Source: Leishmania martiniquensis | Lineage: Eukaryota > Euglenozoa > Kinetoplastea > Trypanosomatida > Trypanosomatidae | Assembly (NCBI RefSeq): GCF_017916325.1 | Contig: NC_090145.1 | Span: 116,001-180,000 of the forward strand | Direction: 5' to 3' | Length of the DNA: 64,000 bases | In this document: positions 32,001-41,000 of the stretch, piece after piece | How positions within the stretch are numbered: the stretch's first letter is position 1 | How the letters are laid out: the number at the start of each line of letters is the position of its first letter | Notes under the pieces: model-generated | What the model saw: the letters and a program-made list of their open reading frames with translations, nothing else | Told to the model about the DNA's origin: nothing | The model's database searches: none | Position numbers and translations under genes: made by a program

Positions 32001-32198
32001 GGCTCCGAGGCGCGCCATGTCAAGACGCGTGTGAACCCGGCCACGAACTACCACAACTCGGGCATGCAGTACGGTGTGGGCCCCAACGGGGCGATGGAAC
32101 AGGCTGACGTGATCTACACAGATGACGCGTCCATCATGACGTTCATGACGTCGCTCAAGAAAGCAGTGGTGGCCGCTGACGGCACGACGAAAGCGTAG
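29091..32198 (+). CDS. SEC23: Sec23, COPII coat inner-layer subunit (Sar1 GTPase activator)
   Basis: The product has 1035 residues. From about residue 235 it follows Sec23 closely: CMYTPLYP, a zinc finger with Cys265, Cys268, Cys286 and Cys289 (YWVCLSCKRRNSF), then IEYVLTRPP-like and FIFVVDTC of the trunk. ALVGLISFGATVSVWELG follows, then the beta-sandwich and helical regions, and the gelsolin-like end (MQLDSSSLRHDNIVLMDAYF, QEILASRYPYPRF at about 952-965, MTFMTSLKKAVV). The SRYPYPRF segment corresponds to the region I recall as holding the GAP arginine in yeast. Sec23 pairs with Sec24 on ER exit sites and stimulates GTP hydrolysis by Sar1. Residues 1-230 are an unusual extension rich in Gly, Tyr, Gln, Ala and Pro with YYGG-like repeats, making the protein about 270 residues longer than typical Sec23. 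A 14-residue Ala/Gly run occurs near 625-635. Confidence 0.95.
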   Translation: MNQGFNPYYGQGATQGGAYGGSAGYYGGAGATEALTAVAGGAYGGYGAQAQPQEQQPQQASSYPAAQATSAGSWGNSYPNLNQYNSGAATAAPTSSQGYYGGGAPGTVASTFPVGYDGYEQGVAAAASNSGGAVADVGNGGYPGVASMSAYNSQTAPPPPNYPQQPQPRGGYYGNANACQVNSAPAAAPAAAPAPAALNATDENGLRWTWSCFPTTSKTKTKENPSAATLATPEMVIPMSCMYTPLYPIEASQLVLGAALEELCCTNCGAFCNVHNQRETNRYWVCLSCKRRNSFHGNTTVTEQHPALMYETVEYVLTRPPAAVGAPPSSVAFIFVVDTCIPSGEMASLRASLLESLQHLPRSALVGLISFGATVSVWELGAKFGAAVRKCYLLRGNTANPVESLQGMLQVSESHPVRGRLLAPLCDVEAVFTSLIEELEEDGAAVPSSKRPLRATSTALEAATYLMEALAPPQVAGQPQYVQYGKSVKAGSATAGHTKMGKVLLFTGGPCTRGPGAVISTDKADMMRFHRDIIEGDTPYYEAAFNFYKALEPRLIATNACLDVFAQSLDQVGVMEMRRCIDHTGGTLIVEDETTDIMFVESLKRYWQRCDLRAGAGDAAAAAAAGGTSYAGADDSCRREDHRANCGFAVHIEVNTSVGTLLRGALGPCNVDVEANKRGPTRLTSPLEVGVGGTTRWRVSYLDKDMTLSFLFDTATANSEQGGIESAHEKRFIQFVTRYTTPRGEHRVRVTSVLQPIAPPTAPPDYYTQAGAFDQTCAATIVARMAVSILEKHPGKWDDAKRWLDTLLVRFVRRYSTFSPGQPNTLRLDPCLSLFPSFMYNLRRSEYFMVLNISPDETTFKRHWLLRESVDNCMLMIQPTLNSYDMENPFATPMQLDSSSLRHDNIVLMDAYFNVHIMWGSVIYQWIEAAYHENPEYAGFAELLEAAERDAQEILASRYPYPRFSRTDADGSEARHVKTRVNPATNYHNSGMQYGVGPNGAMEQADVIYTDDASIMTFMTSLKKAVVAADGTTKA

Positions 32199-34082
32199 CG
32201 CGCCGCTCTTCCAGTGCCGTGACGTCTGCACGGTGCGCGTACCTCCACCGATGACGCGCAGGGGTAGTCGAGCGCGTCGTGAGTTTCCTGTGTGTCTCCT
32301 CTTTCTACGCCGTTCTTCCTCAGCGCCCCACCCCCACCCCCTTTTTTCTTCGTCCTCCCTTCCGGTCTCCCTTGGGTGCTTCCTCCCTCAAACTGTGTGT
32401 GTGTGTCTCTCTCTGACTGTCACCATTCATGGCCCTGCCAGATGGGCATGAATGCCTATCTCCTTCGCTCGGGAATGTGTATTTATCTAACCGGGGACGT
32501 GTTAGCCTGTCTTTCTGTTGCCTTGTGAATCGCGTGTACGGTATCCATGGACGGGCATCTCTTTCGCCCCTCCCTCCCTCCCCGCTGACGCACGCGCGTG
32601 TGTGTTGTCTTACCGTCCCCCCTCGCCGCCAGGTGATTTCCCCGCACCTTTTTGTATCTGTCAGTCTGTGTGTGTGTGTGTGTGTGTGCCTGTCTGTGTG
32701 TCTGCCTCTCCTCTCTCTCTGTGTGTGTGCACCCCGGCGGAGGTGGTGGTGAACGATGACTGTCTGTGCCACCCTATCGCTCAGCTGACCGCATAGATCT
32801 ACATCTATATATCTATGCATGTATCCCCACTTCCCCCTCCTCTACCGTCGCGTGCGCTGTCTCCCCACACCTGGCCGGCCTGTGCTCCCTCTTGTCTCCA
32901 TACCTTTCCGCTCAGGCATGTGTGAGTCACGTCCTCTTGGAACCGAATTGGAGAAGGCAAAAATACCGACCGAGGGCGACCGACCGACCTTCCTCCCATA
33001 CCCCCAACGCACACACACACACATACACTCTTCCCCTCCGCCTCCCTTCCTCTCCCCTTCCGGCTCACCGACGACAACTGAGCCTAAAACGTAAATGAAC
33101 GGGTCGAAAGACGTCCATGGTTCTATCTGAGCACATGGCTGAACGTTACTCCGAATGGGGGGGTCCAGACAGACTGCCAGCGCTGCGTGCGCCACTCTTT
33201 CACATGCGCAGACAAGCGCACACGCACGCAGAGAGAGAGCGAAAGCACACCCTCATGTCGCCTTCCTCGAGGGAGTGAGGTACGCTGTCGTCATGCGCCA
33301 CCTCTGTGTTCAAGTGTGCCTTCCCCTCTCCCCCCTTCGCATCCTCCTCCCATGCACCACTCCACACACACATACACACAAACACACAACTGTCTGGCTT
33401 TTTTCTTGGGCCCTCTCCTCGCCTTTCTCCTCTCTTCCCGCAATTCGCTACGCGTCTCTTTCCCTGCCTTTTTTGCGCGTAGTGTTACCCTCCCCCTTTT
33501 GCTCACTCACCTGATCAGTCGCGCTTGCTCGCTCTCTGTCTGTATGCCTCCCTCTCCCTCCCTCTCTCTCTCGATGCTCCCTGACCACTGACCATTGCGA
33601 CATCGCAGCCCGCACGAAACCTGAAGTTTTCTCTCCTCTTCTTTTTCAGCAGCCACCCGCGCGCAAGGCTGTGTGCGCCATTAGTACCGCTTGTGAAGGG
33701 TGCATCGCGCTTGCACATTGAGGGGAGAAGAGGAGGGGACGCATCGAAGACTATACGCAGCCATCAGCTATCGCAGCAGCTGAATCAGTCCTTATCGGTG
33801 TCTCCGCCTCTTCCGTCGCCTGCGCGCTCGCCTCCTCCTCTCCCACGCCGACAAAAACAAAAGGAGCACCAAACACACACGGAAAGCAGTCCTCAGTCCC
33901 TCAACCACACGCACCCCCCTCCCGTACACACACGCACGCACGCACACACACAGAGACGCGATTCCCTATTTGCTACTGCTCCCATATATATATATGTAAT
34001 TCTTTTATATTTTATTTGCCTTCATCGTGTGTGCGCATCCCTGCGCCTTCAACTGTCGCCAGAGTCCACACCCATCTCTACC
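32199..34082. other. Intergenic UTR region
   Basis: About 1.9 kb without a supportable gene. It holds poly-C/T tracts, a TG repeat at 32668-32690, short TA repeats at 32805-32813 and 33983-33996, and CA repeats at 33008-33024. The hydrolase frame is open back to 33693, but only from GTG and through tract sequence (Pro/His/Thr-rich). Confidence 0.65.
33627..33649 (+). promoter_or_regulatory. Candidate spliced-leader acceptor for the giant hydrolase gene
   Basis: The tract TTTTCTCTCCTCTTCTTTTT ends in CAG with AG at 33648-33649, a textbook acceptor. It would give a 433-nt 5' UTR. A weaker alternative is the AG at 34061-34062, only 20 nt before the ATG. Confidence 0.5.
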
Positions 34083-37000
34083 ATGTCCATCAGCAGCTCC
34101 GTCACCTACGCACTCCTGTGCGTCTACTACGCTTGCCGGACCACGCTTCTTTTCATGGTAGAGATGCTCCTGTTCCTGCCCTCCTACTATCTTGTAGAGC
34201 GGCACGACACACCGAGCGTATGGCTGGGACGACGCGGAGAGGCTCAGGTGCAGCCGGTGCTTTCCTCAGCCTACCAATACCAGAAAGCGGAGGAGCGCGA
34301 CACGTCAAATAACAGCGACAGCGTGGACATGGCGAAATCAGGAGCTCGCGCGCAGTCGCTGGATGGCAGCACCCGGGAAACGGAAGACAGCCGCGGCCTC
34401 CTCTCTCGTAAGGCTGTCGGCCGCATCCGGTCTCTTCGCACAGCGAAGGAGTCGTCGTCGTGGTGGTGGCCACAAGTGCCGCGCGCTGTTAGCCCCTTCT
34501 TCGCTACACGCTTGCCTGATACACCGCACTCGCGCCAGCAGCGACAGCGCGGGGGTCTCTCACCAAGTTCGTATGGTCGCCCGCCGGCTTCAGGGCTGAA
34601 AGGCTGGCACGATGAGGACGGAAGGGATGCGGAGGACATGAACGGCTCCCAGGGATCGTGGTCGAACTACACGGTGGACGCAACACCGATCGGGTCCACG
34701 GTCTTGCGCCCCCTCTCTTTGCATACAGTAGACGTAGCTGTGTGGCGCGACGGCAGCCCAGGGGGTGAGCCGGCACCCATCAGCCTCCAGAGCAGCCCGA
34801 TGCAGCGCACTCAGCGCTTTCTGGTGCCACGAGCTCTTCATCAGCGCCCCAGCGGCGGCGGCTTTGACGAAGAGGACGCTGTTTACGCCAGCTTTAATGA
34901 GCCGCTTAGCGCCACTGTAAGCGATGCCGCGGATGGCGGCGATCAGCAGCCCTGCGTGACGGACACCTTCTTCGATGGTGTGGCGGTGAGCGTGTCAGTT
35001 TCACTTCCACCTCAACGGGAGCCTCAACAGGGTAGTCTGGCTGCAGCACGCCAGAACGCTGGCATCATCGCCGAGGCGGAAGGCCTGTTGGCTCGATGGG
35101 GTGGCCGGCAGTGTGGGGTTGCTTCGCAGAGAGCCACAGCCCGGGCCGCATCCGCGCAGGCGTTGACCGCTGCGGCGCGAGAGCGCCTGTGCACCACAGT
35201 GCCGATGTGGTGCACAGTCGTCTTCCGCTCTCCCGCGCCACCATCGGACACCATCAAATGTGTGGAGAGCGCATCGACATCGTTTCGGGGCCAGTACGGC
35301 TTTCTGCCGCCCTGGTACGCCGTTCACGCCCGCGCGCAGTTGCTTTTAGCGCTGGCGGACCCGCTGCTGCGCATTGCGGCGGAGCTACTGTGCTGCCGAG
35401 GTTGGAGAACGCTGGCGGCGTTGTCTACGCCGCTGGGAGAAGAACTGAATGATCTGGCCAGTATCGCTACAGGCTCGGCGACAACTGCGTCGCCCGAAGA
35501 GGAGGTTCGCCATCAGCGCACCCGCGCACCCCTGCCAGAAGGGTGGTCGGAGCGCGAGTCGTGGCAGGACGTCGCCGCCTTCCTTCTAAGGCCTCTTCTC
35601 ATGTGTGCTCGCCTCCTCTGCAGCCTCGTCTACACGATCGTTCGCCCACATAGCGCCATGGCGCCGCTTCACTGCTGGACTTGCACGGCCGCACCACCCA
35701 CCTCGCACGGCACCGCTGTCGACGGCGGTGGGTGGTGTCCGTTCCGCCGCCTTGAGGGTGCCATGCAAGCCTGCATTGATCGGTACACCACAGACACGTA
35801 TCACACGTTCGAGCCAGTGCACGCCGACACGACGGCGGCGACGGCGACAGCTCCATCGATGCCGGTGATAACCCGCGCTAAGGGCAGTATTTCTCTTTCC
35901 GCGCACGGTCCTTCTCAGCCAACGACAGCCAGACCGAAGGTGGCGGCAATGGCCCGAGCGCAGGCGCACATGGCGGGCTTGCCAATTCCTATTTCCTCCA
36001 CCTCAGCACCGGAACCGGTGTGCCAGCAGTCAGTGGGCGTGTACTGGCTGCATGGCCGCCGGCCACCGATGTGGTCTGCTCCTCCAGCTGCTGATCTGCG
36101 CAATATGTCCATATCGCAGCCCCCCTTTCCTGCTCCGGTGGTGGTGCTGCTACTCTGCCCATCTCTCCTGCAAGGAAACGGGCTGTATCCGCATACCGTA
36201 ATGCGACTCAGCCACATGTGCCAGCTGCTGACCCTCGCCGGTACTTGGCAGACATCGTTCTTCACAGGCGAAGCAGCGGCTCCCCTCGACGATGCGAGGG
36301 CCGACCAGGCGCTTCTCAGTTCGCGTCGCGCTGCGACGTTGAGTCGGACGACGCAGCATGGCGATGGCTCGATGGAGAGGGAGGAGGCCCTGCCGACCTT
36401 CAAGGCCGGTGTAGAGGAAATGGCGTACACCCCTGCGATGCACAGCACCACCAGCCGCTCTCGCGCAAGTGAAGAGAGCAGCGAGGCCGAAGTCAACGAC
36501 ACACCAATGCCGCAGGGAACCTCGTCGTCGCCGATATCGGCAGCACGACCGGCGACAAGGCCCGCCGCACAGTGGTACGCGGCTGTTCCTGTTGTCGAAC
36601 TTCGGGTGCCTGCTGCCTCACCAGAGCGCGCCGACGACATATCAATGCCCTCGCTGACGCTGCGAGATTTGCGACACGTTGTGAAGCGGTTGCGGGAAAA
36701 CCTGGAGGTGTGTCAGCCTCCAGGAACAGAGGAATCGGGGCCTTTCACGTCTACTACAGCCGTCTATTCGGCTCCTCCCGATTCGTATAGTCGACCGCCG
36801 TCGGAGGGGGCCGCTGCTACGGCGCCCGCGGCCCCTCGCTCACGACGGCCAGTGTATATTGTGGGGGTCGGCTGGTCGGAAGCATCGAGTCCACTTTTAG
36901 AGCTGGCGATAACACAGCAGCAGACGCCAACCGGCAAGGGCAGCCGCCCCGATGGCGAGAGCGAGGAGGGCACTGGGGCACGTCCCCCAGCGCGACTTGA

Positions 37001-39803
37001 CGGGGTCGTGTGCTTCTCGCACACTCTTTCTTCGGCCTTTCAGCTTCTTCCGGAGCAGCACGCTGAAGCGTTGGCGCTGAAGCGAAAGGAGCGCAGTACG
37101 TCATCGTTGGCGAAGGTAGCTCGGCGCGCATCACATATTAGCAATAACAGCTCCGGCAGCGGCAACGACTTGAGCGCCATCGCCGCCTCTATCAGCGCGG
37201 CGTCGCCAGCGTCGGTGACGCTGCCCGCCGCGCCGCACATGCCGCGCATCTTATCCCAGCTCACCACCGGACCGGCGCGGCTGCTGTGCCTGCTGACACG
37301 GATGCAGCTCATCGCCGATGCACTGCTCGCCCATCGGCAGCATCAGGAGCAGTCGCAAGGCGGGGTAGCTCTGGCAGGCAGCGGGAGGATCTTGAGAACC
37401 GCAAAGGTGTGTCAGGGCGCGATGGACACGCCAGCGCGGCCCGACTACAAAGCCCGCAAGTGTGCGAGCGCGCCGCCGTCGCAGGTGGGCTCCACGGCGT
37501 TGCCTTGCATCTCCTTCTATCAGATCCTCCACCTCTTTCGTGAGGCTCGCGAGGAGGTGAACCAAGCGCAGCGCGGCCTCGACAGAGCGACCATTACGTG
37601 GACGCACCAGCAGCAGCAGCGCTTGCAGGCTCGATTGGCGCAGCGAAGCGCCGCCCTCGACTGTCTCTCCCCCGCGAGTACGGGCAGCCTCTGTGGCGTC
37701 CTGCCAAAGGTCACAGACAGCGATTTCAGTCTCGGCATGCCGCGCGACACGACAACAGCGCCGCACTCGCAGCCGGCATGCAGGCAGGCGCCCCTGATAC
37801 CGTCTTCTTTTTCGTTCTCTGGGGCCGCCTTCATGCCCAGCACCAGAGCAAAGGCGCTGCCGCAGCACGGCCTTTCTGCAACACCACTCTTTCGATACGT
37901 GCGTGCAGCTTCATCACCGGAGTCATTTGTGGCTTTGGGAAATGCGGCGGCTGCGGCGGTGCCCACGGTGCCAAGTATGCGCGTGGGTGATCGGCGCGAT
38001 GCGGAGAGAGAGGCAAACGTGCTGACCACGCGGACCTTCAGTGCTGTTGGTGGCGGCGCTCGTGTGCCGTTCTCGAGCCCCGACCAAGATGCATCGCCGT
38101 CGTCCGTGCGTCATGACTTCTTACGGGAGCCGTCGACGCTATCGTGGCTGCCCCACCTCGAGACCGTCACGGACTGGGAAGAGCTGGCCAAGTCACCAAT
38201 CATGGCGGGGGTGCAGCAGCAGCGTCTCGAGGCGGCATGCAAAACGGCAGATGACCTGCCCCCACCACCCTCCGTGGACCCTCCGGCGCCGCTCGGCGGT
38301 GGCAGGATGCAGGCCACCCCAGCGTCCGCGTCTCTCCCTGTCGTCAGCGGTGCTCGCGGTGGAAGCCGACGTCATCTTCTATCCGCTCCAGGAACAGAGG
38401 CGGAGACGGGGCGATACGGAGCAAGCGGCTCCCTTTCCGCCTCCCCATCTTTCCCGGCCGGAAACACGCGGCGGTGCACCTGGTCGCAGATGTCTACCGA
38501 TGATGTAATAGCCTCCTGTACGCTGCAGGTGGTATCCCCCACGGTCAGGCAAGCAGCTCGCCTGCCTGGGAGCGGGGCTTCGGGAGTCGCGCAAGCTGCA
38601 GTCGCGCTCCGCGGCACTCCTTCTGCGAACAACAGAGGACAAGCCGCGCCGACCTTGGAGCGTGAACGGCTCGCCAGCGAAGAATTCAACAGCTTCTTTG
38701 CGACGCCGGCATCTTCGCCGTTGCTCTTTGTTCCCGCACCCGACGGTGGCGCCAGCAGCGTGTGTGTGGTGGGGGCAGAGAGGGAACGGGGCAACGCCGC
38801 GCTTGCTAGTGCGACATCCACTTCTACGGAGGCAGGGCTGCACGCGCCGGAGAAGTCAGCGATATCGTCCGTGCCGATGCCGCCGCCACAGCTGCAGCAG
38901 CCCATACCGTACCCGCCACCCTCGCGGACTCCGGCACTCTCCTCGCAAGCTGCGGCGCTGGTGGAGTTGCGTGTGCGCTCCGCTCAGCATGCAGCTCTCA
39001 TTCAGCGCATCCGAGTTCCCACGCTGCTCGTGCACTCTCGCGATGACCCGGTCGCCCCGACGTCGACGGTGCCCTTTCCGCTGCTGCAGGCGAACCCGTG
39101 GATAACGACGGTGCTGACGCGACGCGGCAGCCACGCTGTCTTCATGGAGAGCGTCTCAGAGGTGTGGCGGCGGCCACGGCTGGTGGTGACGGAGTGGATG
39201 CGCCCAGCAGGGATGAAGGTTCCTTCCTCTGACTCCGCCGTGGCGGAGAACAAGATCCACCTGTCAGGCAGCGGCGGTGTTTCTGGCGCGAGGGAGGCGT
39301 TCCACGACAGGCCCCTGCTGGCGCCTCTACGCCTCACGAAGGAGAAGGCACCGCCTCCCCAGCCAGTGCCATCGGCCGTGGCCACGATCCCTCGGTCGCC
39401 CGCACTGATTGCCGCCGCGAGTGTGCCGAATCCGTCCCTTCCTCCTCAAACAAAGGCAGCTTTCGTTCTCCGTGACGGTAACAGCCGCTCTAGTACCAGC
39501 ATCAGCAATTCTTGCAGCACCGATGACTTCAACGACGACGATGACAGTGAAGCTGGCGTCCTTGTTGAGCTGATCCCTGTGAGAGACGCAGCTGCTGATT
39601 TCAAGCGGCAGAGAAGCAAGCCGCAGTGCACGGCGTCCTTCAGACACGCGCAGCAGCAGCAGCAGCACCAGCGTGCGGCCGCTGCGGCCACGTCTCGGTG
39701 GCAGGTGCGGATCGATGGCACAACATGGCTCGAGCGACTTCTTTTTGAGTACGTCGAAAAGGTCATCCTATGCCAGCCGGCCACGTCCTACCCGGTCCGC
39801 TGA
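34083..39803 (+). CDS. Oversized membrane-anchored alpha/beta hydrolase, YheT/EMB8-like
   Basis: The product has 1906 residues from the first in-frame ATG (MSISSSVTYALL). An N-terminal hydrophobic anchor spans about 8-40. Alpha/beta hydrolase pieces are scattered through long Ser/Ala/Pro-rich linkers. VVVLLLCPSLLQGNG (about 685-700) fits the strand before the oxyanion loop. YIVGVGWSEAS gives a nucleophile-elbow Ser932, and the Gly-Trp-Ser pattern is typical of plant EMB8 and bacterial YheT relatives. VPTLLVHSRDDP gives Asp1654 or Asp1655, and RRGSHAVFME gives His1684. The triad is therefore plausibly complete, but Ser and Asp are about 720 residues apart instead of 150-200. C-terminal residues 1700-1906 are low complexity with a poly-Gln/His patch. 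A lipid or ester substrate at a membrane is inferred from the family. The substrate is unknown. Confidence 0.68.
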   Translation: MSISSSVTYALLCVYYACRTTLLFMVEMLLFLPSYYLVERHDTPSVWLGRRGEAQVQPVLSSAYQYQKAEERDTSNNSDSVDMAKSGARAQSLDGSTRETEDSRGLLSRKAVGRIRSLRTAKESSSWWWPQVPRAVSPFFATRLPDTPHSRQQRQRGGLSPSSYGRPPASGLKGWHDEDGRDAEDMNGSQGSWSNYTVDATPIGSTVLRPLSLHTVDVAVWRDGSPGGEPAPISLQSSPMQRTQRFLVPRALHQRPSGGGFDEEDAVYASFNEPLSATVSDAADGGDQQPCVTDTFFDGVAVSVSVSLPPQREPQQGSLAAARQNAGIIAEAEGLLARWGGRQCGVASQRATARAASAQALTAAARERLCTTVPMWCTVVFRSPAPPSDTIKCVESASTSFRGQYGFLPPWYAVHARAQLLLALADPLLRIAAELLCCRGWRTLAALSTPLGEELNDLASIATGSATTASPEEEVRHQRTRAPLPEGWSERESWQDVAAFLLRPLLMCARLLCSLVYTIVRPHSAMAPLHCWTCTAAPPTSHGTAVDGGGWCPFRRLEGAMQACIDRYTTDTYHTFEPVHADTTAATATAPSMPVITRAKGSISLSAHGPSQPTTARPKVAAMARAQAHMAGLPIPISSTSAPEPVCQQSVGVYWLHGRRPPMWSAPPAADLRNMSISQPPFPAPVVVLLLCPSLLQGNGLYPHTVMRLSHMCQLLTLAGTWQTSFFTGEAAAPLDDARADQALLSSRRAATLSRTTQHGDGSMEREEALPTFKAGVEEMAYTPAMHSTTSRSRASEESSEAEVNDTPMPQGTSSSPISAARPATRPAAQWYAAVPVVELRVPAASPERADDISMPSLTLRDLRHVVKRLRENLEVCQPPGTEESGPFTSTTAVYSAPPDSYSRPPSEGAAATAPAAPRSRRPVYIVGVGWSEASSPLLELAITQQQTPTGKGSRPDGESEEGTGARPPARLDGVVCFSHTLSSAFQLLPEQHAEALALKRKERSTSSLAKVARRASHISNNSSGSGNDLSAIAASISAASPASVTLPAAPHMPRILSQLTTGPARLLCLLTRMQLIADALLAHRQHQEQSQGGVALAGSGRILRTAKVCQGAMDTPARPDYKARKCASAPPSQVGSTALPCISFYQILHLFREAREEVNQAQRGLDRATITWTHQQQQRLQARLAQRSAALDCLSPASTGSLCGVLPKVTDSDFSLGMPRDTTTAPHSQPACRQAPLIPSSFSFSGAAFMPSTRAKALPQHGLSATPLFRYVRAASSPESFVALGNAAAAAVPTVPSMRVGDRRDAEREANVLTTRTFSAVGGGARVPFSSPDQDASPSSVRHDFLREPSTLSWLPHLETVTDWEELAKSPIMAGVQQQRLEAACKTADDLPPPPSVDPPAPLGGGRMQATPASASLPVVSGARGGSRRHLLSAPGTEAETGRYGASGSLSASPSFPAGNTRRCTWSQMSTDDVIASCTLQVVSPTVRQAARLPGSGASGVAQAAVALRGTPSANNRGQAAPTLERERLASEEFNSFFATPASSPLLFVPAPDGGASSVCVVGAERERGNAALASATSTSTEAGLHAPEKSAISSVPMPPPQLQQPIPYPPPSRTPALSSQAAALVELRVRSAQHAALIQRIRVPTLLVHSRDDPVAPTSTVPFPLLQANPWITTVLTRRGSHAVFMESVSEVWRRPRLVVTEWMRPAGMKVPSSDSAVAENKIHLSGSGGVSGAREAFHDRPLLAPLRLTKEKAPPPQPVPSAVATIPRSPALIAAASVPNPSLPPQTKAAFVLRDGNSRSSTSISNSCSTDDFNDDDDSEAGVLVELIPVRDAAADFKRQRSKPQCTASFRHAQQQQQHQRAAAAATSRWQVRIDGTTWLERLLFEYVEKVILCQPATSYPVR

Positions 39804-41000
39804 CGAAGGCGCAGACGGTGCTGCCGGTGTTGCCGTTATGGTGTGTACATGCGAACGGGCTGAAGAGGGGGAGGAGGGGGAGGTCCATGGTGTGACAGGC
39901 TCCCCCCACCCCACCCCTCCTTCTCGCCCTGACCCAGATTCTGCTCCCTCTCTCACTGGTCTGGGTCCCTTTCGCTCTCCCAGGGAAACAGTAATCCGCT
40001 CTTGCACTGCTGTATGTACGCGGAGGCCCCCCCTCCCCCGCCCTATCTCCCCCTCATGTATGCTGCGCAAGTTTACCCCGCTGTACGGTGGGTTCCTCTC
40101 GATAGAAGTGAGGCGAGAAGTGGAAGGGACTGCAGCAGAGAAGACCGAAGAAAATTGTGTCCACGGCTTCGCATCCATCTCCTCAACAGGCCTCCTCGAC
40201 CCTTCCAGTCGCTCCGCTGTTCCCACGCTTGTTCGCACTTCATCACAACTGCGAATACCTCGTGCAGCGCCCTTCTTCATTTTTTTTGCTTCCCACACGT
40301 GCTCATCGGCACACATACATGCACACACATAGTCACACCCACGTACACGCTTACATGCATCTCAGAGGCTCACCGGCACAACCTTATCAGCAGCCAGGGG
40401 GCCGGTGATGCTCAGGGTGCATGTGCGTAAGGGAGCGCATGCCTATTTGCGTGCTTCTGTGTGTGTGGCATGCCCTCATCCACGCCCCGCCATAAAGCCC
40501 TTGTCGCCGTATGCCCCTCGTCCCGTCTGCTTAGCATGGAGCTGCTTTCTTTCCCCATGCTCAACCGCTACGTAAAGGACATGTGGCGGTGCAATACCGC
40601 TCCCCTTGCAGCTGACTGTCCCCTTCCCATTTTTTTTTCCCGCCCGCGGCTCTGAGGCTGTACTGGCACGCATGCCTGCCTGCACTAGTGCCAGTGCCAG
40701 CAGCTGCACATGCGTCCACCCATGTACGCGCCCGTCGATCGATCGTGGGCCTTGGCAAACGTCGCCAAACGTACATCGTGTCTGTGCAACGGCTTCCTGC
40801 GCAAGGCGCTCGAGCTTGCCCTTTCTGTGGGCGTGAGGATTCCCTATGCTGCGCATGCCAAAGCCCCCCCCGCCTCTTCCCCCGCCCCATGCACCCCCCC
40901 TCCCACACACACACACACTTACACACGCCCTGTCGCTCCTCTTGCTAGCCAATTACCACGGATAAACTGCAAAAGAGAAGGAAGCATAGAGGCGGACGGT
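39804..41000. other. Intergenic UTR region
   Basis: About 1.2 kb with no credible separate gene. It has a G-rich run near 39865, pyrimidine stretches, CA repeats (40309-40330), a C-run (40865-40905) and a CA repeat (40905-40917). An ATG at 40710 is in frame with the next gene, but the 97 codons between read through the C-run and CA repeat. Confidence 0.65.
40921..40948 (+). promoter_or_regulatory. Candidate spliced-leader acceptor for the MPN-domain gene
   Basis: The short tract CCTGTCGCTCCTCTTGCT ends in AG at 40947-40948. This supports a transcript whose first ATG in frame is at 41001. Confidence 0.4.
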
